This document shows positions 6,594 to 11,901 of a DNA stretch of 11,901 bases, piece by piece (within the stretch, counting starts at the first letter, position 1; every line of letters starts with the position of its first letter). The position numbers and the translations under genes are program-made. The notes under the pieces were generated by a model that did not search any database, had not been told where the DNA came from, and saw only the letters and a program-made list of their open reading frames with translations. The stretch comes from Candidatus Kuenenia stuttgartensis (GTDB lineage: Bacteria > Planctomycetota > Planctomycetia > Isosphaerales > Isosphaeraceae). The stretch is taken from positions 1-11,901 of the forward strand of contig CAMCFM010000083.1 of assembly GCA_945874095.1 (NCBI GenBank), read 5' to 3'.

Positions 6594-8537
6594 TCATGGC
6601 AAATTCGAACGCATCCATAATTCCAGGACCAGTAGTGACCAGAGCTTGTAAGCATGATCCGCCAGACCATCGCGATGCTCTTGGATGGTTCGGCGAATCG
6701 TCAATGGATTGAAATATTGCACGATACGAGCCTCAGAACCTAATAGGGTCTGTTCCAGAGGTTCTGCCAAAGGGCCTTTCAGCCAGCGGTCCACCGGCGC
6801 CGAAAATCCCATTTTTGGTCGGTTAAAAACCTGTTTTGGAACGATATCCTGACACGCCAGTGCAAAGATACGCTTGGCTTTACCGGAATTGCGATCGATC
6901 AGATAGGATTCAGGATATTTTCCGAGAATTTCAAACAATCGATGATCCAGGAAAGGCGATCGGCATTCAAGAGAATGCGCCATGGTGGCAATATCCACTT
7001 TGAACATCAAATCGCCGGCGAGATAGCCCGCCGGGCCTGTGTCGAAGCTTTGAGACTGTCTGACCAATGGCCGGGTCCTGGCCGAGCTGATGCCTGAGTA
7101 GATCAATTCGATAGGGTCGGGGCTTGTTGCGGATAATTCCGAAGCGGAGACGAGTTGATCGAGAGCTTCCGGCTTATAAAGCTCGATTCGAGCCGCTTCG
7201 TCCCATGAAACAAGCCATTTGGAGACAAGTTGCAATCGGGTGAGCCTGAGCGATTGTAAAAAACTCTTGATCCGTCGGCCACGCGTTTTAGCGCGACTGG
7301 AACTTGGTATTCGGTTGGCGAGCGGTCCGCTCATGAATTGAAGGACTTTATCTGGAAGATTTTTGCGAATCCTGTCGGCTAATGCAATCGCACGATAACG
7401 GTCGTATCCAAGGGCTAATTCATCGCCGCCGTCGCCGGAAAGCACCACTTTCACATGTCTGGATGTCTCGCGGGCCAGCAGCCATGTGGGTAACGCGGAA
7501 TTGTCGGCCAGGGGTTCGTCGTAGGCAGATGAGAGTTGCTGAAGTGTTTCCCAGGCATTGAAATCGACTCGGATTGTGGTGTGATTTGCTCCCAGAGATT
7601 GGGCAAACGCTTCAGCCTGTGGCGATTCATCGAATCGGGTATCGTCAAATGCAACTGAAAAACTGCGAAGTGGTTCCTTGGAAACTCTGGCCGATAGCCC
7701 GGCAATGATTGACGAGTCGATTCCGCCTGATAGAAACACGCCCACTGGCACATCAGCCACGTTCTGCTCAGTCACGGCTTCATTTAAAATGCCTCTGAAT
7801 TGATCGACGGCTTTTGCGAGTGGAATCTGAGCGGAATCTTCGGTTTCAGACCAGTTCATTGACCAATAAGGTTCCACCTTCATGCAATTGTTTTGATAGG
7901 TGGCATAATGACCGGGCGGTAATTTATAAACGTCTTGATAGATGGTCAATGGAGCTGGCACATAACCAAATGTAAGATATTGGTCGAGTGCAATTGGGCT
8001 GATCTGCGGGTGCCAATCGGGGTCAGAGGCTCTGAGCGCTTTCAATTCACTGGCGAAATGCAATTGTCCAGAGGCGGTTTTGCGATAGACCAAAGGCTTC
8101 TGGCCGAACCGGTCGCGGCCCAGAACGAGCCGTTTTTTCGATGAATCCCAAACGGCGATGGCGAACATCCCGCGCAGGCGGGCGAACATGCCCGTGGCAT
8201 CTTCTTCGTAAAGATGGGGCAGGCAGGCGGTGTCGCCACGACCGGTCAGGCAGTGGCCTTGGGCCTGAAGGCGGTGGTGCAATTCGGGGAAATTATAAAT
8301 CTCTCCGTTAAAGACCAGATGAACGGTTTGATCTTCATTTGAGGCGGGTTGATGGCCGCCGGAGATATCCAGAATGGCCAGTCGCCTGAACCCGAAAGCG
8401 GCGTTGCCGGAAGGGTCGTGCCAGAAGGCCTGTTCGTCGGGCCCGCGAGGCGCGATGGCGAGCGTCATCGCAGCCAAAGCCGCTTGCGAGCGTTCCGAAC
8501 AGGCATCAGGGCCAACAATTCCGGCGATTCCGCACAT
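6594..8537 (-). CDS. asnB: asparagine synthetase, glutamine-hydrolysing
   Basis: 647 residues, within the usual range. Makes asparagine from aspartate, ATP and glutamine-derived ammonia in the cytoplasm. M-C-G-I-A-G-I-V puts the catalytic Cys at position 2, exposed by Met removal, which fixes the start. The glutaminase domain has R-G-P-D-E-Q (31-36), R-R-L-A-I-L-D (51-57) and N-G-E-I-Y-N (77-82); the later SDTE motif reads G-D-T-A (101-104). The synthetase domain has the ATP pyrophosphatase loop L-S-G-G-I-D-S-S (269-276), S-G-D-G-G-D-E-L (367-374, then A-L-G-Y where F-x-G-Y is usual) and S-L-E-C-R-S-P-F-L-D-H-R. Some AsnB-like proteins amidate peptides or surface polysaccharides, so a specialised role is possible. 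It lies 36 nt after the alkaline phosphatase and 51 nt before the kinase-like gene, all on the same strand. Confidence 0.92.
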   Translation of the reverse strand: MCGIAGIVGPDACSERSQAALAAMTLAIAPRGPDEQAFWHDPSGNAAFGFRRLAILDISGGHQPASNEDQTVHLVFNGEIYNFPELHHRLQAQGHCLTGRGDTACLPHLYEEDATGMFARLRGMFAIAVWDSSKKRLVLGRDRFGQKPLVYRKTASGQLHFASELKALRASDPDWHPQISPIALDQYLTFGYVPAPLTIYQDVYKLPPGHYATYQNNCMKVEPYWSMNWSETEDSAQIPLAKAVDQFRGILNEAVTEQNVADVPVGVFLSGGIDSSIIAGLSARVSKEPLRSFSVAFDDTRFDESPQAEAFAQSLGANHTTIRVDFNAWETLQQLSSAYDEPLADNSALPTWLLARETSRHVKVVLSGDGGDELALGYDRYRAIALADRIRKNLPDKVLQFMSGPLANRIPSSSRAKTRGRRIKSFLQSLRLTRLQLVSKWLVSWDEAARIELYKPEALDQLVSASELSATSPDPIELIYSGISSARTRPLVRQSQSFDTGPAGYLAGDLMFKVDIATMAHSLECRSPFLDHRLFEILGKYPESYLIDRNSGKAKRIFALACQDIVPKQVFNRPKMGFSAPVDRWLKGPLAEPLEQTLLGSEARIVQYFNPLTIRRTIQEHRDGLADHAYKLWSLLVLELWMRSNLP

Positions 8538-8573
8538 ATGAAGAAATTGACCGCCGTTTAGAGAGAGGTTGTA

Positions 8574-10373
8574 TCAGGGCTTGGCAGGATTTTCGCGAGC
8601 GTCCACCTTACCGGCCGCATGGCCAGCCAGAGCGGGGAGGTCGTCGATGACCAAATAGTGGCCGTGGTCGGCGGTGACGATCATGGCGGAATCGTTCCAG
8701 TTGGAATTCTTCTCCACCCAGTCGATGATGACCTGAATGGCCTCTTCGCCAGAATAGACGGCGCCGATGGCGCTGTCCAGATTATTGTCGTGGAGCGCGA
8801 AATCGACATCGCCGGCTTCCACAAAAAGAGCGAACGGCTTGCCCTTCTCAGCGGTCAGAACCTTGAGCGAGGCACGAGTCATGTCGGCCAGGGTCGGGTT
8901 CTCTTTGAGGTCGGCATCGGTATATTTCTGAGGGCCACGCATGCCCGGAGCAGGCGTGTAATCAGAGTTCGTGGTGCGATAAGGCAGGTTGCCGTATTGC
9001 GTTCCAAAAACGCCAAACAAACGCTTGCCGGTTTTGGCAGCCTGTTCGGCAGCATTTGCCAGAATCGTTTTGCCAGACTGATTTTGGGTCCGTTCCACTA
9101 CGACATAATTGCCGCCGTTTTTGACATCCACAGAGTGCTTGTCGGCGTTGGCCAGATAGCGGGTTCCATCGCCTGCATTCACGCCTTGATCTTTGACGTG
9201 CTGAAAGCGGGTCTCGGATTTGGTCACTCCAGAGCCCAGAACCACGTCCAGGCCGGGCAGGTGTTCGCCCTGTTCGTTGTGAGCGATGACGGACTTGATC
9301 CCGAGCATTTCGCGGGCAATGTCCTGGTAGTCGTCGCGGTAAACGTTTCGGGTGTAAGTCGCGGCTGGTGAAGCATGATCGAATGGTACGCTTGTGGCCG
9401 TTCCCAGCTTCCAGCCCTGCTTTTGGAGGTCGTGCCACAAGGTGGTGACAGCCTTCCCGTCAGGGCCAATATTCAGGCTGTTATTATACGACTTGATCCC
9501 ATTGAAAATCGACGCCGCCGAGGTGCTGGAATCGGTAAAGGCATGAATCGCCCGCCCCGCTTTGGCGATATTGGCCTTCTCTTCAGGGCTCCCACCGCCC
9601 TTGAGATATCCGGGTAGTTGGGCAGCCAAAGGGCCGTTGTCCCAGGGAGTTTCGCCAGCGATCAGGGGGTCGTATCCGCCACGAACGACGTCGGGGGCGA
9701 ACTCGAAAGTCTGCTTGTCGACATTCACATTCGAAGCATCATCGTGGCTTGGGCTGGTGACGTAAAAGCCATACTGGGCAGTGCTTCTGTTGTTCACAGG
9801 GGCCTGGTAATCCTGGAAGATCAGGCCAGAGCCTTTCCCGGATGTATAGATCGAGCCTGATTTGGCCACAGCGGCCGCCTGAGTGGTGTTCCAGTCCATC
9901 CCATCAAACCAGACGATGAACATGTGCTTAACGCCACGGGCAATGGCATCTTTCTGCACTTTATAGAGGTCAGTCTGGTCGAAATATTCCGCCTTGGGGT
10001 TGGTCGTGTTGGGGGCATCGTAGCCGTAAAGGGCCTTGACCCTGGCAGAGTCGCGGTAGAGGCTGTTGGGGCCTGAGACGTCTCCAAGCTGGATCCTGGA
10101 GCCGAAGGTGTAGACTGGGATCAGTCGATTGGAGTGTGTCCCGTGATTGCTGTAAACATCGCCAGAGCCTTGGGATCCGAAGTGCCAGGTGCGAGCCTTT
10201 TTGGCTTTTTTTGTGGTGATGGCATCGGTTTGAAGGGCGTTGACAGAGTCGTTCGATGTGGCTGATTTTGGCGAATCCTGAGCGATGATTGAGAGGAATG
10301 AAGCGCAGGAGATCAATCCTGAGCCGAGAGTGAGCAGCAGGGATCGTGACTTGGAGCGACGTGAATCAGCCAT
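8574..10373 (-). CDS. secreted alkaline phosphatase (PhoA superfamily)
   Basis: 599 residues. Hydrolyses phosphate monoesters outside the cytoplasm. The N-terminus, with arginines followed by a hydrophobic stretch (11-31), is a signal peptide: either signal peptidase I cleavage near I-I-A-Q-D, or lipobox L-I-S-C with C23 as lipid anchor. Family landmarks are present: metal-binding W-F-D-G-M-D-W-N (D157), nucleophile T-D-S-S-T-S-A (S282), F-D-H-A-S-P-A-A (331-338, as in the family's T-H-A-T-P-A-A), E-A-G-D-V-D-F-A-L-H-D-N-N (519-531), T-A-D-H-G-H (567-572) and the final metal His in A-G-H-A-A-G-K (585). It is longer than E. coli PhoA, with extra sequence before the first metal motif. It is the first gene of a possible three-gene transcript with asnB and the kinase-like gene. 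No Pho box was recognised upstream. Confidence 0.85.
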   Translation of the reverse strand: MADSRRSKSRSLLLTLGSGLISCASFLSIIAQDSPKSATSNDSVNALQTDAITTKKAKKARTWHFGSQGSGDVYSNHGTHSNRLIPVYTFGSRIQLGDVSGPNSLYRDSARVKALYGYDAPNTTNPKAEYFDQTDLYKVQKDAIARGVKHMFIVWFDGMDWNTTQAAAVAKSGSIYTSGKGSGLIFQDYQAPVNNRSTAQYGFYVTSPSHDDASNVNVDKQTFEFAPDVVRGGYDPLIAGETPWDNGPLAAQLPGYLKGGGSPEEKANIAKAGRAIHAFTDSSTSAASIFNGIKSYNNSLNIGPDGKAVTTLWHDLQKQGWKLGTATSVPFDHASPAATYTRNVYRDDYQDIAREMLGIKSVIAHNEQGEHLPGLDVVLGSGVTKSETRFQHVKDQGVNAGDGTRYLANADKHSVDVKNGGNYVVVERTQNQSGKTILANAAEQAAKTGKRLFGVFGTQYGNLPYRTTNSDYTPAPGMRGPQKYTDADLKENPTLADMTRASLKVLTAEKGKPFALFVEAGDVDFALHDNNLDSAIGAVYSGEEAIQVIIDWVEKNSNWNDSAMIVTADHGHYLVIDDLPALAGHAAGKVDARENPAKP

Positions 10374-10594
10374 TTCGAGAGTTTCCAGATGAGAAAATGG
10401 GTATGAGACAAGGCCTTTGAGAATCGAATCTGAACGAGTTCTCCCTGAGGATATCCGATTCTGTCCTGAAATGAGTCAAGGATTCAATATAAGAGCGATG
10501 AAGATTTTGTGAAGCACACAAACAGGGAGACGGCCACCCGTCTTCTACTCGCGAATTCCTGGCAATCTCAACCCTAAAACCCCAAAATCTTTGG

Positions 10595-10624
10595 CCCATC
10601 CGCGTCCATCCGTGTTGATCCGTG
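10595..10624 (-). repeat. degenerate tandem repeat, 10-nt period
   Basis: Read on the minus strand, the three units are CACGGATCAA, CACGGATGGA and CGCGGATGGG. The ACGGATGG motif occurs as a dispersed intergenic repeat in many planctomycete and verrucomicrobial genomes and often yields spurious ORFs with H-G-W-T-R-M (recalled, not searched). Just beyond it on the same strand, the sequence turns to a GGGGTTTTAGGG stretch (about 10572-10583). Confidence 0.6.
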
Positions 10625-10683
10625 GCAAACGGCTTCCGAACCAATAAAAACCGTCTGCCCTACTCTGTCGAACCCACATATGC

Positions 10684-10714
10684 TTGACTTCAGGTGTCTA
10701 AAGAGCATACACTT
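10684..10714 (+). promoter_or_regulatory. weak candidate promoter for the vWA gene
   Basis: TTGACT (10684-10689) is a good -35 match. The downstream -10 candidates are poor: CATACA at 16-nt spacing, or TACACT (10709-10714) at 19 nt. It lies about 65 nt before the vWA start. Confidence 0.25.
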
Positions 10715-10777
10715 AGGCAGATTAACTTACAGTTTTAGACCCGCTTCGTATCCAGATATTCTCAGGCGACCGCACCC

Positions 10778-11581
10778 ATGAAGACCGGGCCAGATCCGAT
10801 AACGCCGGATGACGACGATGCGATTGATGTTGATTTCTCACCATCCTCAGATCGAGTCGGATTTCAGCCTTCCAAGACTCATCTCGGACAGGTGGTGTTT
10901 GATCCTGTGGCTCAGGCATCGCCTGAAGACCTTTTCGCCGCCGTTGAATTTGCTGATAACCCTGAGCCACGCTGCCCTTGCGTACTGGTCGTAGATACCT
11001 CCGGATCGATGGCCGGCCTGCCGATCGACCAACTGAATCAAGCCCTTAAACAGTTCGTCAAAGAAGTGACTGGCGATTCTCTGGCCGCCAAAAGGCTTGA
11101 ACTGGCTGTGGTTTCATGCGGCGGTGATGTGCGTGTGGCACACGACTTCGCTACCGTCGGTCACTTCGTACCTCCCATTCTAATGGCAGGTGGAGATACG
11201 CCTTTGGGTCAGGCTGTGGAGCGGGCCCTCGATCTGATCGACAACCGGAAGCGGAATTATCGACTCGGCGGAGTCTCTTACTATCGGCCCTGGCTGATCT
11301 TACTGACGGACGGGGCTCCTACCGACGACATGCGACAGGCGGCCCGAAGGCTTCATGAATCTGAGGCGACGAAAAGTCTTGTGGCTTTTTGCTTTGGAAC
11401 GGATACATTTGACAAGGAACGGATGGCCAAAGTTTTCCCAAGGGCACCTCTGACCATGCGTGGAGCCCGATACCGCGAATTCTTCCAGTGGCTGTCAGCC
11501 TCCATGGCAAGCGTCTCTCATTCGCGACCGGGTGATCGTCTGCAACTCCAGAAGCCATCAGATGATTGGGTGATCGACTGA
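10778..11581 (+). CDS. von Willebrand factor A protein, TerY/YegL-like
   Basis: 267 residues, cytoplasmic, with no signal peptide or membrane segment. An acidic, low-complexity N-terminus (D-D-D-D, about 1-60) precedes one vWA domain with a complete metal-ion-dependent adhesion site: D-T-S-G-S-M (73-78), the Thr of G-G-D-T-P-L-G (138-144) and T-D-G-A-P-T-D (177-183). The phrases V-V-D-T-S-G-S-M, T-P-L-G-Q-A-V and Y-Y-R-P-W-L-I-L-L-T-D-G-A-P-T-D are characteristic of the TerY/YegL group, which works with a Ser/Thr kinase and a PP2C phosphatase in TerY-P modules and is linked to tellurite and stress responses. The YegI-like kinase of this window is the obvious partner candidate (inference). No ribosome site is evident; the ATG is the first one giving the full domain. 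The thioredoxin-fold gene starts 48 nt downstream and may be co-transcribed. Confidence 0.85.
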   Translation: MKTGPDPITPDDDDAIDVDFSPSSDRVGFQPSKTHLGQVVFDPVAQASPEDLFAAVEFADNPEPRCPCVLVVDTSGSMAGLPIDQLNQALKQFVKEVTGDSLAAKRLELAVVSCGGDVRVAHDFATVGHFVPPILMAGGDTPLGQAVERALDLIDNRKRNYRLGGVSYYRPWLILLTDGAPTDDMRQAARRLHESEATKSLVAFCFGTDTFDKERMAKVFPRAPLTMRGARYREFFQWLSASMASVSHSRPGDRLQLQKPSDDWVID

Positions 11582-11629
11582 TCCCCTGCCCTTCAAAAAA
11601 ATCTCCAAAAACAGGATCGAAAAAGTACG

Positions 11630-11901
11630 ATGATTGATTGGCGTATACACTTTGAAACCGGCCTGAAATACGCTGACTTTCTGAAGAAATATGGCTCAGA
11701 ACTGCATCATCAGAGATGGAGGTCGAACTTGGACGCCATCACTCTGACCGACCATCAGAAAACCGTTTTGAGCAGTTTCAAGCGTCACATGAAGGTTTTT
11801 TGTCTCTCAGGCACCTGGTGCGGCGATTGTGCAAGCCAGTGTCCGATTTTTGAACACATCGTTCAGGCAGCCCCTGAAGGCCTGATTGATCTGCGATATG
11901 T
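11630..11901 (+). CDS. thioredoxin-fold protein with WCGDC centre (3' end outside the window)
   Basis: The ATG at 11630 opens a frame that runs to the window edge, 90 complete codons plus two bases. The first 55 residues are helical-looking and polar (M-I-D-W-R-I-H-F-E-T-G-L...). Then comes V-F-C-L-S-G-T-W-C-G-D-C-A-S-Q-C-P-I-F, a thioredoxin active site (C64, C67) with extra cysteines at 58 and 71. This matches the Thioredoxin_9-like group, in which W-C-G-D-C is typical. There is no signal peptide, so it should be a cytoplasmic thiol-disulphide protein; its partner is unknown. An AGGA at 11613-11616 is a distant possible ribosome site. It follows the vWA gene on the same strand. Confidence 0.8.
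   Translation, partial: MIDWRIHFETGLKYADFLKKYGSELHHQRWRSNLDAITLTDHQKTVLSSFKRHMKVFCLSGTWCGDCASQCPIFEHIVQAAPEGLIDLRY

Larger units (their letters stand above)
10374..10777. other. divergent intergenic region between alkaline phosphatase and vWA gene
   Basis: These 404 bp must hold the promoters of both flanking, divergent genes. On the alkaline phosphatase side there is a TTGACT (minus strand, about 10478-10483) without a good -10 box, a GGATATCC palindrome (10449-10456) and a spaced AGAATCG/CGATTCT dyad (10420-10462). The middle holds a small stem AGACGG-CCAC-CCGTCT (about 10529-10544) and a degenerate tandem repeat. A minus-strand ORF across the region resembles repeat-derived reading frames rather than a gene. 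Confidence 0.5.

Noticed and set aside
8619..9371. 250-codon plus-strand ORF inside the alkaline phosphatase gene
   Set aside because: The minus frame carries all alkaline phosphatase motifs; the plus frame is rich in Val, Gly and Ile with no family match.
10366..10644. 92-residue minus-strand ORF upstream of the alkaline phosphatase
   Set aside because: Its first part is the translated ACGGATGG repeat (H-G-W-T-R-M) and it overlaps the phosphatase start; no ribosome site or domain.

Overview
The window looks like chromosomal DNA of a member of the Planctomycetota. This is an inference from several signs: moderate GC with weak or absent Shine-Dalgarno sequences, a PurF whose N-terminus reads M-A-E-L-H-H-E-C, a short thioredoxin-fold protein with a WCGDC centre, a Tat-exported six-bladed propeller protein, and intergenic palindromic repeats of the kind common in that phylum. 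No species can be named from the sequence alone. There are eight protein-coding genes (two cut by the window edges), no rRNA or tRNA, and no CRISPR array. No transposase gene is visible.

Left part (1-2301, + strand): the C-terminal end of an alpha/beta hydrolase, then purF. Upstream of purF lie a perfect TATAAT box, a symmetric dyad suited to a repressor, and a leader hairpin. A strong hairpin follows purF.

Repeat island (2409-3092): about 680 bp with no credible gene, bounded by 35-nt inverted repeats that match at 32 positions. Inside are two hairpin-repeat families. One is built on GGCGCTAGCC/GGCTAGCGCC, with seven copies including one degenerate copy. The other is a pair of 44-nt double-hairpin units in opposite orientation around a 16-bp central hairpin. 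Between those two units, all five base-pair changes keep pairing. This is the most unusual part of the window.

Middle part (3207-10373): a Tat-exported NHL/propeller protein (+) faces a minus-strand cluster across a shared hairpin. The cluster runs alkaline phosphatase, asnB, then a kinase-like membrane protein, with gaps of 36 and 51 nt, so it may be one operon. The kinase-like protein has a kinase domain, a Zn-ribbon-like Cys/His cluster, two membrane segments, a coiled coil and a helix-hairpin-helix region. This resembles the E. coli YegI type.

Right part (10374-11901): an intergenic stretch with a degenerate 10-nt-period repeat, then a TerY/YegL-like von Willebrand A protein and the start of a thioredoxin-fold protein, both on +. 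YegI-type kinases and TerY/YegL vWA proteins are known partners in TerY-P (kinase/PP2C/vWA) modules. Here the two sit about 4 kb apart on opposite strands with no PP2C in view, which suggests a dispersed version of the module (inference).
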